Origin: Alphaproteobacteria bacterium | GTDB lineage: Bacteria; Pseudomonadota; Alphaproteobacteria; Micropepsales; Micropepsaceae | DNA: 64,000 nucleotides | NCBI GenBank assembly: GCA_017308375.1 | Contig: JAFKEW010000042.1 | Location: forward strand, 88,962-152,961 | Direction: 5' to 3' | Shown here: piece by piece, positions 34,944 to 44,525 of the stretch | Position numbering within the stretch: position 1 is the stretch's first letter | How the letters are laid out: each line of letters opens with the position of its first letter | Notes under the pieces: model-generated | Seen by the model: the letters and a program-made list of their open reading frames with translations, nothing else | Databases searched by the model: none | Told to the model about the DNA's origin: nothing | Program-made: the position numbers and the translations under genes

Positions 34944-35939
34944 TCAAGCCCCTTTGCCCGGCCCACCCTCCAGGAACGACAGCAGGGTCCGCGCCGCCTT
35001 TTGGGGCAGGACGGCACCGGCGGCCACCTCCCCCTCCAGCACATTGGCCCGCGCGCCCAGGGCGGGATCGGAGAGAATTCGCTCCGTCAGCGTGCTCTGC
35101 ACCTCGTTCCAGAACCAGTTCCGCGCCTGTTCGGCCCGCTGGCGATTCAGACGGTCATCCGCCGCCAGCGCATCACGAAACGCCGTGATCGCGGCCCAAC
35201 ATTCCGCAATCCCCGCCCCTTCCAATGCGGACACTGTTAACACATGGGCGTTCAAGCCCTTGTGCTTCGGCCGCATCAGCCGCAGCGCCAGCCGGTAGTC
35301 CGCCGCCGCCCGGCGCGCCGCCGCAACCAGATCGCCATCCGCCTTGGTCACCAGCAGGATGTCGGCCAGCTCCATCACCCCACGCTTGATTCCCTGCAGA
35401 TCATCCCCGCCACCCGGGCTCAACAGCAGCAGGAACAGATCGGTCATGTCGGCCACCGCCGTTTCGGACTGGCCAACCCCGACTGTTTCCACCAGCACAA
35501 CGTCAAAGCCCGCCGCCTCGGTCAGCAACAGGGTTTCGCGCGTCCGCCGCGCCACGCCACCCAGTGTGGTGCCGGCCGGTGACGGGCGGATAAAGGCATT
35601 CGGATCGCGCGAAAGCTGCTCCATCCGCGTCTTGTCGCCGAGGATCGAGCCGCCCGACCGGCGTGAGGATGGATCGACCGCCAGCACCGCCACCCTGTGG
35701 CCTTCGCCGGTCAGATATTTGCCGAAACTCTCGATAAAGGTGGATTTCCCCGCCCCCGGCGCCCCCGAAATGCCGATGCGGATGCTTTTGCCGGTATGGG
35801 GCAGCAGCGCACTCAACAGGGCTTCCGAAGCCGCCTGATCCTGCGCCCGGGTGGATTCCACCTGTGTGATGGCGCGGGCCAGCGCGCGGCGGTCTCCCTT
35901 TATAATCGCCTGTGCCAGTGCCTGGGTCCGGTCCGTCAT
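34944..35939 (-). CDS. meaB: Methylmalonyl-CoA mutase-associated GTPase MeaB
   Basis: 331-residue G3E GTPase that guards and reloads adenosylcobalamin on methylmalonyl-CoA mutase. The P-loop is [35 protein letters not shown] and [18 protein letters not shown] are the switch regions; the base motif is LLVTKADGD. The mutase itself is 1 kb away on the same strand, with one opposite-strand gene between. Confidence 0.95.
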   Translation of the reverse strand: MTDRTQALAQAIIKGDRRALARAITQVESTRAQDQAASEALLSALLPHTGKSIRIGISGAPGAGKSTFIESFGKYLTGEGHRVAVLAVDPSSRRSGGSILGDKTRMEQLSRDPNAFIRPSPAGTTLGGVARRTRETLLLTEAAGFDVVLVETVGVGQSETAVADMTDLFLLLLSPGGGDDLQGIKRGVMELADILLVTKADGDLVAAARRAAADYRLALRLMRPKHKGLNAHVLTVSALEGAGIAECWAAITAFRDALAADDRLNRQRAEQARNWFWNEVQSTLTERILSDPALGARANVLEGEVAAGAVLPQKAARTLLSFLEGGPGKGA

Positions 35940-36050
35940 GATCTCACGCAAAATCTCCAGCCTTCCCTCGCGTCATAATCGGGCCATAGTGGCAAAGCAA
36001 TTTTCGATGCGTGCGGGGCACACGCGCAGTGTGGTTAAGGAGTTTTTGCG

Positions 36051-36920
36051 ATGTTCACCCGCCCCGGATCTCTCCGCCGCTGGCGCATGGCCATTCTTGT
36101 TGCCCTGCTGCCGGGCGCGGCATTTGCCGCAGGCGGCGAAGCGGCACAGACGACGGCCGCGCCTGCCTCAACCCTCAAAATGGCGATGACGCTTTATGCC
36201 GGCGGCATCAAACTCGGTAGCGTCGATCTCGATGCCGCCATCCGCGGCAAGCAATACCGGGCCGTCTCCAATCTCGAAACCGCCGGTGTCGTCAACGCCT
36301 TCTGGCAATCGCGGATTCAGGCCACCTCCACAGGCGAAATCGGCGGCCGCGATTTTCAGCCACGCCTTTATGATTCCTTCTATGTCGGCCGCGCGAACCA
36401 CAAGCAGGAAGTCTCGCTCAGCTATGACGATGGCGGCGCAATCCGGCTTTACGCCAATCCGCCTTATGACATTGCCCGCTATCCCGTCAGCGCTGCACAG
36501 AAGAAAGATACCTTCGATCCGTTAAGTGCAATCGTCTACGTCACCACCGGGGCCGGGGCCGATGCGGCCAATCCCTGCAACGTCACCGCGCCCGTTTTTG
36601 ACGGCAAGCGCCGTTACAACATCGAGATCAAAAAGGAAAAAGACACGCGCGTGGAGATGGACAACGGGCTCTACAAGGGCACCGCCATCCTCTGTCAGGC
36701 ACGCTATGTTCAGGTCGCGGGGTTTAGCCAGAAAGTGCTGGACGAGCGGGACAGCTTTCCGGTGATCCACGCCTGGATCGTCACGTTTCCCAGCAAGATT
36801 CCGGGCCGCAATTACGCTGTGCCGCTTCGGGTGTGGGCCGACACGCCTTATGGCGTAGTCGCAGCCGTTACGACGGCGCTGAACATCGACGGTATCGATA
36901 AAGGCAAGAGCGGCGGCTGA
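36051..36920 (+). CDS. DUF3108 domain exported protein
   Basis: 289 residues with a signal peptide (about 1-26, WRMAILVALLPGAAFA) and a DUF3108 beta-rich region from about 42 (MTLYAGGIKLGSVDLDAAIRG) through TFDPLSAIVYVTTGAG, KRRYNIEIKK and YAVPLRVWADTPYGVVAA. Members occur beside cobT and rpmB in many alphaproteobacteria; function unknown. The ATG follows a GGAG-type site (TTAAGGAG at 36029). Periplasmic location inferred. Confidence 0.88.
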   Translation: MFTRPGSLRRWRMAILVALLPGAAFAAGGEAAQTTAAPASTLKMAMTLYAGGIKLGSVDLDAAIRGKQYRAVSNLETAGVVNAFWQSRIQATSTGEIGGRDFQPRLYDSFYVGRANHKQEVSLSYDDGGAIRLYANPPYDIARYPVSAAQKKDTFDPLSAIVYVTTGAGADAANPCNVTAPVFDGKRRYNIEIKKEKDTRVEMDNGLYKGTAILCQARYVQVAGFSQKVLDERDSFPVIHAWIVTFPSKIPGRNYAVPLRVWADTPYGVVAAVTTALNIDGIDKGKSGG

Positions 36921-36940
36921 CCGGCGGCTCGGCCTGCTGA

Positions 36941-39109
36941 TCATTCCGCCGCGTGATTGAGCGGGCGCGTGCGAATGAGATTCAGAACCTTGCGTGCGGC
37001 TTCGGGAATGTTGGTTCCCGGCCCGAACACGGCGGCAACACCGGCCTGCTGCAGGAAGGCATAGTCCTGCGCCGGGATCACACCGCCGCACACCACCAGA
37101 ATATCGTCCGCCTTCTGTTTCTTCAGCGCCGCGATCAGTTGCGGCACGAGCGTTTTGTGCCCGGCCGCCTGGCTCGACACGCCGATCACATGCACGTCGG
37201 ATTCGATAGCGTCTTTCGCCACTTCCTCCGGCGTCTGGAACAACGGCCCGATATCGACATCGAACCCAAGATCGGCAAAGGCGGTGGCGATGATCTTGGC
37301 ACCACGGTCATGGCCATCCTGCCCCATCTTGGCGACCAGAATGCGCGGTCGGCGGCCCTCGGCCTTGGCGAAGGCTTCGACCTCGCCATGAATGGCGGCA
37401 AATTCATTGTCGCCTTCATAGGCGCTGCCATAGACGCCGGAGATCGAGCGGATTTCGGCGCGATGGCGCCCGAACACTTTTTCCATACTGTCGGAAATCT
37501 CCCCAATCGTGGCGCGCGCCCGCGCGGCCTCCACCGCCAGCGCCAGAAGATTCTCGCTGCCGGCAGCGCCCTTCTCCAGCGCATCCAGCGCGGCTTTCAC
37601 CTTCGCCGCATCGCGCGTTTTCTTCACGGTGTTCAAACGGGCGATCTGCTGGTCGCGCACCGCGACGTTATCGATGTCCAGAACTTCGACCGGCGCTTCG
37701 TCCTTGAGCTGGAATTTGTTGACGCCGACGATCACATCTTCACCGCGGTCGACGCGGGCCTGCCGCCGTGCTGCGGCCTCTTCGATCTGCAGTTTCGGCA
37801 AGCCTGCTTCCACCGCCTTGGTCATGCCGCCCATCTTCTCGACTTCGTCGATGATGGCGCGCGCGGCAGTGGCCAGCGAATGGGTCAGTGCTTCGACATA
37901 ATAAGAACCGCCCAGCGGATCGACCACCTTGGTGATGTGGCTTTCATTCTGCAGGATCAACTGCGTGTTGCGCGCGATGCGGGCGGAGAATTCCGTCGGC
38001 AGTGCAATCGCCTCGTCCAGCGAATTGGTGTGCAGCGATTGCGTTCCACCCAGCACGGCCGCCAGCGCCTCCAGCGTTGTGCGCACCACATTGTTGTACG
38101 GGTCCTGTTCGGTCAGCGACACGCCGGATGTCTGGCAATGCGTGCGCAAGGTCAGCGAGTTGGGATGCCTGGCGCCGAAATTCGCCATGATCTGCGACCA
38201 CAGCAGGCGCGCGGCGCGCAGCTTCGCCACCTCCATGAAGAAATTCATTCCGATGCCGAAGAAGAACGACAGCCGCGGCGCGAAATCATCCACCGCCAGG
38301 CCCTTGCTCATCGCAGCGCGGACATATTCCATCCCGTCGGCCAGGGTGAACGCCAGTTCCTGCACCGCGGTCGCGCCGGCTTCATGCATGTGATAGCCGG
38401 AGATCGAAATCGAATTGAACTTCGGCATCTTCTTCGCCGTGTATTCGATGATGTCGGCGACGATGCGCATCGACGGCGTTGGCGGATATATATAGGTGTT
38501 GCGCACCATGAACTCTTTCAGAATGTCATTCTGAATGGTGCCGGAGAGTTTTTCGGTCGGAACGCCCTGCTCTTCACCCGCGACGATGAAATTCGCCATG
38601 ATCGGGATCACGGCGCCGTTCATCGTCATCGACACGCTCATCTTGTCGAGCGGAATGCCGGAAAAGAGGATTTTCATATCCTCGACGGAATCGATGGCCA
38701 CACCCGCCTTGCCGACATCGCCCGCCACGCGCGGATGATCGCTGTCGTAACCGCGATGGGTGGCGAGATCGAACGCCACCGACAGGCCCATCTGACCCGC
38801 GGCCAGATTCTTGCGATAGAAGGCGTTGGATTCCTCGGCGGTGGAGAAACCGGCATATTGGCGCACGGTCCAGGGCCGGCCGGCATACATGGTGGCTTTC
38901 ACCCCGCGCATGAACGGCATCAGTCCCGGCAGGGTGTCGGCTGCCTCCAGCCCTTCCAGATCGGCTGCGGTATAAAGCGGCCTGATGGCGAGGCCTTCCG
39001 GCGAATTCCAGGTCAGGCCCGAAAGCGGCCGGTCCTTCAGTTCCTTGGCCGCGAGTTTCGCCCACGCGTCCTGATCGCTTGCGCCATGTTGCCAGTTCTT
39101 GCCGCTCAT
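36941..39109 (-). CDS. scpA: Methylmalonyl-CoA mutase
   Basis: 722-residue adenosylcobalamin enzyme interconverting methylmalonyl-CoA and succinyl-CoA. The substrate barrel shows [35 protein letters not shown] and [17 protein letters not shown]. The C-terminal cobalamin domain has [10 protein letters not shown] (DxHxxG near residue 600). One chain contains all domains, as in the alpha subunit type; no beta subunit is beside it. ATG 39109 gives the expected length. MeaB and CobST are close by. Confidence 0.97.
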   Translation of the reverse strand: MSGKNWQHGASDQDAWAKLAAKELKDRPLSGLTWNSPEGLAIRPLYTAADLEGLEAADTLPGLMPFMRGVKATMYAGRPWTVRQYAGFSTAEESNAFYRKNLAAGQMGLSVAFDLATHRGYDSDHPRVAGDVGKAGVAIDSVEDMKILFSGIPLDKMSVSMTMNGAVIPIMANFIVAGEEQGVPTEKLSGTIQNDILKEFMVRNTYIYPPTPSMRIVADIIEYTAKKMPKFNSISISGYHMHEAGATAVQELAFTLADGMEYVRAAMSKGLAVDDFAPRLSFFFGIGMNFFMEVAKLRAARLLWSQIMANFGARHPNSLTLRTHCQTSGVSLTEQDPYNNVVRTTLEALAAVLGGTQSLHTNSLDEAIALPTEFSARIARNTQLILQNESHITKVVDPLGGSYYVEALTHSLATAARAIIDEVEKMGGMTKAVEAGLPKLQIEEAAARRQARVDRGEDVIVGVNKFQLKDEAPVEVLDIDNVAVRDQQIARLNTVKKTRDAAKVKAALDALEKGAAGSENLLALAVEAARARATIGEISDSMEKVFGRHRAEIRSISGVYGSAYEGDNEFAAIHGEVEAFAKAEGRRPRILVAKMGQDGHDRGAKIIATAFADLGFDVDIGPLFQTPEEVAKDAIESDVHVIGVSSQAAGHKTLVPQLIAALKKQKADDILVVCGGVIPAQDYAFLQQAGVAAVFGPGTNIPEAARKVLNLIRTRPLNHAAE

Positions 39110-39457
39110 CCCTGAACTCTCCCGAATATCGCTGCCTTCACTATTGCACCCGCGAAAGGAGAGGCAAGCCCCTCGCGATGCGGCGCAATTTTCCGTGCTG
39201 CCGCTCCCCGCCTTGCTCCGGGTACGGAACATCCGCCAGCGGAGCAATGCCGCACCCCCACGCCTCGCCCGCACCACCAGATGTTGGGGTGCAGTAATGT
39301 TGACAAACGACAATTTGTATGAGAACAAACCCTGATATTGATTCGGTTAGTGATTCGGACGCGATTCGTTCAATCACTGTTCGCAAATTTTCCACAGCCA
39401 TCCACAGGCCTTGCGCACGCACAGAGACCGGCTTGCGGTGGGCTGCGGAAATGCGGA
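39110..39457. promoter_or_regulatory. Divergent control region between methylmalonyl-CoA mutase and the helicase
   Basis: This 348-bp gap holds no convincing gene. Its right part is AT-rich. It has an inverted repeat ACAAA-N6-TTTGT (39303-39318) and three GATTC sites (39340, 39352, 39363; all GANTC, the CcrM methylation target) spaced 11-12 bp. It also has TTTTCCACA (39388-39396, one mismatch to the DnaA box) and a weaker copy at 39398-39406. Promoters for both genes must lie here. Confidence 0.5.
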
Positions 39458-42031
39458 ATGTCCCAATCCATGGCTCCCGCACGTCACAGCAACGGGCCTG
39501 CACCGGGGGCGGCACAGCGCGTGACCGCGGTGCTGGGCCCCACCAATACCGGCAAGACCCATTTCGCGATCGAGCGGATGCTGGCGCACCGCTCCGGCAT
39601 GATCGGTCTGCCGCTCAGGCTTCTGGCGCGGGAGGTCTATGACAAGGTCGTTGCCCAGAAGGGCGCTGCCGCCACCGCCCTGATCACTGGCGAAGAAAAA
39701 ATCGTCCCCCCGAATGCGCAATATTTCGTCTGCACGGTGGAAGCGATGCCGCTGGACATTCCGGTGGCCTGCCTTGTGGTGGACGAGATCCAGCTCTGCA
39801 CCGATCCGGAGCGCGGCCATGTTTTCACCGACCGCCTGCTCAATGCCCGGGGGGAAGAGGAAACACTGTTCCTCGGCGCCGATACCATGCGCGGGCCGAT
39901 CCAGCGTTTTGTGCCGCGGGCCTGGTTCATCTCGCGCGCCCGCTTTTCCGATCTGGCTTACACCGGCGCGAAGAAGCTGACCCGCCTGCCTCGCCGCTCC
40001 GCCGTGGTCGCGTTCTCGACCGAGGATGTTTACGGCATCGCTGAATTGATCCGGCGCCAGCGTGGCGGTGCGGCCGTGGTATTGGGCGCGCTTTCTCCGC
40101 GCACGCGCAATGCGCAAGTAGCGCTCTATCAATCCGGCGAAGTGGATTTTCTGGTCGCGACCGATGCCATTGGCATGGGCCTGAACATGGATGTCGATCA
40201 CGTCGCCTTTGCGGCACGCGACAAGTTCGACGGCCATCAGATGCGGCCCTTGCGCGCCGATGAAATCGGCCAGATCGCGGGCCGCGCCGGGCGCCACATG
40301 AATGATGGCACCTTCGGCGTTACTGCCGATACCGAACCCTTTGACGACGACACAGTTTCGCGTGTGGAATCTCATCGCTACGATCCGGTGCGCGTTCTGC
40401 AATGGCGCAACAGCAAGCTCGACTACCACAACCTCGACGCGCTGCTGGAAAGTCTCGATGCACCACCGCCGACGCGCGGACTCGTGCGGGCACGCCCAGC
40501 CTCGGATGCGGCGGGCCTAAGGCTTCTCGCAGGGGACGACAGCATCCGCGCCATGGCCGTGGCCCCGGCTGCGGTGCGCCGGTTGTGGGAGGTCTGTCAG
40601 CTTCCCGATTTCCGCAAACTCAGTCTGGAAGAACATGTCCGCCTGGTCGAAACCATCTACCGCTATTTGATGAACGATGCAGGCGTCATTCCTGAAGACT
40701 GGCTCGCCCGCCAGATCGAGCGGGTGGATGTAACCGAAGGCGATGTCGCCACCCTGTCCGGGCGGCTGGCGCAAATCCGCACCTGGACCTACGCCGCGAA
40801 CCGGCCGGGCTGGACCGCACACGCCGCCCATTGGCAGGACCGCACCCGCGCGGTGGAAGATCGGCTCTCCGATGCGCTGCATGAGCGGCTGACCCAGCGT
40901 TTCATCGACCGGCGGACTTCGGTGCTGATGCGCCGCCTGCGTGAGGACGATCCGATCACGATGACGTTTGACGAATCCGGCGGCGTCGCGATCGATGGCG
41001 AGGCGGTGGGCAAGCTCGACGGTTTTCGCTTCTCGCCCGATCCGCGCGCCGAAGGTGTGCATGGCCGCACCCTTCGCGCCGCCGCCGCACGCGGGCTGGA
41101 AGGCGAATTCACCCGCCGCGCGCGCCATCTGGCCGAAAGCGCGGATGCAGACCTCACTCTAAGCGAACATGGCCGCATCTGGTGGGATGGCGCGATTGTC
41201 GCCCGCCTCATCGCCGGCCCGTCCGCGCTGGAGCCTGTGGTGCAATTGCTGGCGGACGATCAGTTGCGCAGCCCCTTGCGCGACACGGTGCAGGCGCGGC
41301 TGTCCGGCTTTGTTACCGCGCGCATCGCGGACAAGCTTTCGTCCCTGTTATTGCTGCGCGATGCGATTGCGGCCAAGCCGGGCAGCGAAAACGCCCTGCC
41401 CGCACCCATTCGCGGACTGGCCTATCAATTGGGCGAAAATCTCGGCTCGCTCGTGCGCAGCCATGTCACGCTCGATGATATCCGTCCGGCCATTCGCGCC
41501 TTGCGTCCTTATGGCGTGCGCTTTGGCCAACAGACGATTTACCTGCCTGCCCTGCTGAAACCCGATGTAGCGCGGCTGCTGCATCTGTTGCGCGGCCTGG
41601 CTGACCGGCTGGAACAATTGCCGCCACCACCGGCACCGGGCATCACCTCCTTCGCGGTGGAACGCGGTCAGTCACACACTCTGTTGCAGGCCGCCGGTTT
41701 CCGCGTTGCGGGCGGACGTGCCATCCGCATCGACATGCTGGAGCGGCTTTGCGAGGAACTGGACACCGCTGCGGCCTCCGGCGCCACCGCCGATGTCGTC
41801 CGCACCAAACTGGTCTCGCTTCTCGGTTGCGACCGCGCGAGCCTCGAAGATGTGCTCGCCTTTCTGGGCTGGCACGATGTGGAGGTTCAGGGCGATCCGC
41901 CCGTAACCGTGCTGCGCCGCCGGGTGAACACCAGGAAGGCCGCACGTCCCGGCAAAGCGTCAAAGGCAAAGCCGAAGCCGCCGTCCCCGGATTCGCCCTT
42001 TGCCGGGCTCGCCGTCCTCGTCGGCAAATGA
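39458..42031 (+). CDS. SUV3-like superfamily 2 RNA helicase
   Basis: 857 residues. The helicase core (about 20-330) has Walker A VLGPTNTGKTHFAIER, the DEIQ box CLVVDEIQLCTDPERG, TLFLGADTM and motif VI QIAGRAGRHMNDG, the pattern of mitochondrial Suv3 and its alphaproteobacterial homologues. A long C-terminal region of unassigned domains ends in a Lys/Pro tail (KASKAKPKPPSPDS). Suv3 works in RNA turnover. ATG 39458 is chosen; M5 at 39470 is possible. It overlaps the S4 gene by 4 bp. Confidence 0.9.
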   Translation: MSQSMAPARHSNGPAPGAAQRVTAVLGPTNTGKTHFAIERMLAHRSGMIGLPLRLLAREVYDKVVAQKGAAATALITGEEKIVPPNAQYFVCTVEAMPLDIPVACLVVDEIQLCTDPERGHVFTDRLLNARGEEETLFLGADTMRGPIQRFVPRAWFISRARFSDLAYTGAKKLTRLPRRSAVVAFSTEDVYGIAELIRRQRGGAAVVLGALSPRTRNAQVALYQSGEVDFLVATDAIGMGLNMDVDHVAFAARDKFDGHQMRPLRADEIGQIAGRAGRHMNDGTFGVTADTEPFDDDTVSRVESHRYDPVRVLQWRNSKLDYHNLDALLESLDAPPPTRGLVRARPASDAAGLRLLAGDDSIRAMAVAPAAVRRLWEVCQLPDFRKLSLEEHVRLVETIYRYLMNDAGVIPEDWLARQIERVDVTEGDVATLSGRLAQIRTWTYAANRPGWTAHAAHWQDRTRAVEDRLSDALHERLTQRFIDRRTSVLMRRLREDDPITMTFDESGGVAIDGEAVGKLDGFRFSPDPRAEGVHGRTLRAAAARGLEGEFTRRARHLAESADADLTLSEHGRIWWDGAIVARLIAGPSALEPVVQLLADDQLRSPLRDTVQARLSGFVTARIADKLSSLLLLRDAIAAKPGSENALPAPIRGLAYQLGENLGSLVRSHVTLDDIRPAIRALRPYGVRFGQQTIYLPALLKPDVARLLHLLRGLADRLEQLPPPPAPGITSFAVERGQSHTLLQAAGFRVAGGRAIRIDMLERLCEELDTAAASGATADVVRTKLVSLLGCDRASLEDVLAFLGWHDVEVQGDPPVTVLRRRVNTRKAARPGKASKAKPKPPSPDSPFAGLAVLVGK

Positions 42032-42315
42032 GCATCCGCATCGACAAATGGCTTTGGCATGCACGTTTCTTCCGAACCCGCGCGGCGGCACAACACGCCG
42101 CCCACTCCGGCCTGTTGCGCCTGAACGGGCGGCGGGTGGAAAAGCCCAGCTCTGCCGTCCACTGCGGCGACGTGCTGACCATCGCCAGAGGGCATGAGAT
42201 TGCGGCCGTCCGCGTGCTGGCGGAGGGCACACACCGCGGTCAGGCATCGGAGGCTAAAACACTCTACGAATATGTAGAAAACACGGCGCTTGATCGGGAC
42301 GCGCCAGCGCCTTAA
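42028..42315 (+). CDS. S4-domain RNA-binding protein (Hsp15-like)
   Basis: 95 residues: an S4 domain ([40 protein letters not shown]) and a short charged tail. Hsp15 relatives bind stalled 50S subunits or nascent-chain complexes. The ATGA overlap with the helicase and the following fdxA and carD reproduce a grouping seen across alphaproteobacteria. Confidence 0.92.
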   Translation: MSIRIDKWLWHARFFRTRAAAQHAAHSGLLRLNGRRVEKPSSAVHCGDVLTIARGHEIAAVRVLAEGTHRGQASEAKTLYEYVENTALDRDAPAP

Positions 42316-42344
42316 GTCACGGGCCGGTTTTACGGGAGAGTGGC

Positions 42345-42683
42345 ATGACCTACGTCGTCACCGAAGCATGTATCAAATGCAAGTATATGGACTGCGTGGA
42401 AGTCTGCCCGGTGGACTGCTTCTACGAAGGCGAAAACATGCTGGTGATCCACCCCGACGAATGCATCGATTGCGGGGTGTGCGAGCCGGAATGCCCGCCG
42501 GAGGCCATCAAGCCGGATACCGAATCGGGGCTGGAGCAATGGCTGGCGCTGAATGCGGAATATGCCCCCCTGTGGCCGAACATCAGCCAGAAGGGTGAAG
42601 CCCCGGCCGATGCCAAGGAATGGGACGGCGTGGCGGACAAGTTTGAGAAGTATTTCAGCAAAACCCCCGGTAGCGGGACGTAG
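42345..42683 (+). CDS. fdxA: Ferredoxin FdxA (7Fe-8S type)
   Basis: 112 residues. N-terminal cysteines are arranged for one [3Fe-4S] and one [4Fe-4S] cluster ([35 protein letters not shown]). A C-terminal helix-rich extension follows ([19 protein letters not shown]), as in Azotobacter-type FdxA. It is a low-potential electron carrier. GGGAG precedes the ATG. A hairpin covers the stop codon. Confidence 0.96.
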   Translation: MTYVVTEACIKCKYMDCVEVCPVDCFYEGENMLVIHPDECIDCGVCEPECPPEAIKPDTESGLEQWLALNAEYAPLWPNISQKGEAPADAKEWDGVADKFEKYFSKTPGSGT

Positions 42684-42699
42684 AAATATTATTTCTACG
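42679..42699 (+). terminator. Hairpin overlapping the fdxA stop
   Basis: CGTAGAAAT and ATTTCTACG form a 9-bp stem around ATT. The stem is AT-rich and not followed by a T-run, so it may act as an mRNA 3'-end stabiliser or weak terminator. Confidence 0.45.
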
Positions 42700-43003
42700 C
42701 AACATAATCATACCGCCAGAATCGCCCAAATCGCGAAGAAACCGCGATATTTCAATTACTTGTACGATTTTCCTTCCCTTTTCCACAAGCCTGTGTTATA
42801 AGCCTTACACTGTCTCCAGCTAGGTTAGGCGCCTGGGAAATCCCCTCCCCAGTGTGTCGTCGGCCGGAGACGCAGGAGCCATGGTCGCAGAACTGCCCGC
42901 CGCAGAACTGTACTTTGGCTCTTTTTTTCGGGTGCCGGTGTCCCATGGATGGGCTTCCTTCGTCACCGGCTTGGAAATCTGCGGGCGCATGAGGTGAAAC
43001 GGA
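42684..43003 (+). promoter_or_regulatory. carD leader region (320 bp)
   Basis: The gap between fdxA and carD contains, in order: the fdxA 3' hairpin, a small inverted repeat ATCGCG-N7-CGCGAT near 42730, and a likely promoter zone (TTCCAC ... TTATAA, about 42781-42803). Then come two direct copies of CGCAGAACTG (42886 and 42901), a T7 run near 42925 and a 38-codon open frame (42881-42997). The long structured leader suggests post-transcriptional control of carD. Confidence 0.45.
42881..42997 (+). CDS. Candidate 38-residue leader peptide upstream of carD
   Basis: ATG 42881, with CAGGAG just before it, opens a frame of 38 codons ending TGA at 42995-42997. The product starts MVAELPAAELYFGSFFRVPV and ends LEICGRMR. 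The stop lies inside GAGGTGA, which serves as carD's ribosome binding site, and carD's ATG is 6 nt further on. The Shine-Dalgarno spacing is short (2 nt), which weakens the case. No similarity is recognised. It may couple to or attenuate carD translation, or be spurious. Confidence 0.35.
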   Translation: MVAELPAAELYFGSFFRVPVSHGWASFVTGLEICGRMR

Positions 43004-43552
43004 ATGGAAATGACGGCAACGGTTGCGAAGAAGAAGGTCCCCGCGAATTCCAACAAGAAGCATGAATTCAAAGCCAACGATCACGTCGTTTACCCCACCC
43101 ATGGCGTAGGCCGCATCGTCCGCGTCGAGGATCAGGAGGTTGCGGGCGTGAAGCTGGAGCTTTTCGTCATCACCTTCGACAAGGACAAGATGACCCTCCG
43201 CGTCCCCACGGCGAAGGCCAAGGCTGTCGGCATGCGCAAGCTGTCCTCGCCGGACGTGGTGGCGAACGCGCTCAACACGCTGAAGGGCCGCGCCCGCGTG
43301 AAGCGCACGATGTGGAGCCGCCGCGCCCAGGAATACGAAGCAAAGATCAACTCCGGCGATCTGATCTCGATTGCCGAGGTGGTTCGCGATCTTCACCGCG
43401 CCAGCGGCCAGCCGGAACAGTCCTATTCCGAACGTCAGCTTTATGAAGCCGCCCTTGCCCGCATGGCCCGCGAAGTCGCCGCGGTGGAGCGGATCGACGA
43501 ACAGGCCGCGATCAAGCGCGTCGAAGGCGTGCTGCTGAAAAAGGCTGCCTGA
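43004..43552 (+). CDS. carD: CarD-family transcriptional regulator
   Basis: 182 residues. The N-terminal RNA polymerase-interaction Tudor-like domain (FKANDHVVYPTHGVGRIVRV, AGVKLELFVITFDKDKMTLR) precedes the helical DNA-contacting part (NTLKGRARVKRTMWSRRAQE, SYSERQLYEAALARMAREVA). CarD binds the polymerase beta subunit and stabilises open complexes, notably at rRNA promoters. GAGGTG is correctly placed for ATG 43004. Confidence 0.96.
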   Translation: MEMTATVAKKKVPANSNKKHEFKANDHVVYPTHGVGRIVRVEDQEVAGVKLELFVITFDKDKMTLRVPTAKAKAVGMRKLSSPDVVANALNTLKGRARVKRTMWSRRAQEYEAKINSGDLISIAEVVRDLHRASGQPEQSYSERQLYEAALARMAREVAAVERIDEQAAIKRVEGVLLKKAA

Positions 43553-43570
43553 CCGGCATTTTCCGCGCCG

Positions 43571-44434
43571 TCAGAAAGAGCCCGGATCCGTCCGGGCTTT
43601 TTTCTTTTTTGTTGCAACCTGTGGCGGCGGTAATGGCCCCAGCATCTCGATCATGTCCGGATTGGCGATAACGATTTCGGGCCCGTTGTAACGATCCAGA
43701 ATTCCGCGCACCCGGATGCGTTGTCCCGTCAACAGCCGCGGGTCGATACCGCGGGCCCGGAAGGCCTTGCGATCCTCCGGCGCGATCGTCACGGTGAAAT
43801 CCGTTTTCGGGTCTGCGCCGAAATTGATATAGGCACGCCCGCTTTTGATCGCGGCATTTGCAACCCGGCCTTCAACGACCTGAAAGGTGCCGAGCAAGGG
43901 ACGGTAATTTCCCGCCTCCAGCGCATCCGCGGCGCGCACGGCATAGGCGCGCGCCTGCCAAAGCCCTGCACCGAGAAAACGCCCCGCCTCCTCCGCCGCA
44001 TACAGCATCGCCGGGCAATCGGCGCGGTCCGGCGGAAAGGCCACACGGGCCAACCCCGCCTGCAGCAATTCCTCCTGCAGCCAGGTGTCCTTGCCCACAA
44101 ATATTTGCGCGCGCAGGCGGCCATAGCGGTCACGCGCCGGCGCCAGGATGGCGAGCTTCAGCGTCCTGCCCACGGCCAGCTTGCGCAGCGCGGCGCGTGC
44201 GGCTTCGGCATATTCCGGCGGCGCCCGCTCGGCCGCACCCAGCGGCAAGCGGATTCCTTCCAGCACCGCCTCGCGTCCGCCGTCCAGTTCCAGCGTGCCA
44301 TCGTTCCCTATCCCCATTGCCTGCACGGTCAGAACCCCGGCATCGGCCAGACATGGCAACAGCGCCTCGGCCCCGGCCGCCTGCGGCAGCATTGCCGCCA
44401 GACCGAAAACAAAGGCGCAAAGGCTTGTGCGCAT
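43571..44434 (-). CDS. Exported protein with staphylococcal-nuclease-like domain
   Basis: 287 residues with a signal peptide (MRTSLCAFVFGLAAMLPQAAGA) and an SNase/thermonuclease fold: VLEGIRLPLGAAERAPPEYA, GRTLKLAILAPARDRYGRLRA and WLQEELLQAGLARVAFPPDR. An OB-like C-terminal part follows (EGRVANAAIKSGRAYINFGA, RIRVRGILDRYNGPEIVIAN). The usual catalytic Arg/Glu pair is only partly recognisable (ARDRYGR), so nuclease activity is uncertain. It diverges from the MscS gene. Confidence 0.82.
   Translation of the reverse strand: MRTSLCAFVFGLAAMLPQAAGAEALLPCLADAGVLTVQAMGIGNDGTLELDGGREAVLEGIRLPLGAAERAPPEYAEAARAALRKLAVGRTLKLAILAPARDRYGRLRAQIFVGKDTWLQEELLQAGLARVAFPPDRADCPAMLYAAEEAGRFLGAGLWQARAYAVRAADALEAGNYRPLLGTFQVVEGRVANAAIKSGRAYINFGADPKTDFTVTIAPEDRKAFRARGIDPRLLTGQRIRVRGILDRYNGPEIVIANPDMIEMLGPLPPPQVATKKKKARTDPGSF
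43579..43603 (+). terminator. Intrinsic terminator of carD
   Basis: AGCCCGGA, loop TCCG, TCCGGGCT, then TTTTTT: an 8-bp GC stem and T-run 26 bp after the carD stop. It lies inside the 3' end of the convergent nuclease-fold gene, whose C-terminal codons therefore double as the terminator. Confidence 0.9.
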
Positions 44435-44525
44435 GACATGAATCCGTAGGTTGTGGCGAAGAGGCAGTCGAAGGGCGGGTATGTCAGGTTAGCACTGCCA
44501 CAGTGCGCGCATAGAGGTGCTGCTT

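Noticed and set aside
36953..39115. A 720-codon plus-strand frame opposite methylmalonyl-CoA mutase
   Set aside because: The mutase reading frame has all catalytic motifs; the antisense frame resembles no protein family.
39338..39457. A longer N-terminus for the helicase starting at 39338
   Set aside because: It would translate through the GATTC and DnaA-box-like cluster and adds 40 residues without similarity to the Suv3 family start.
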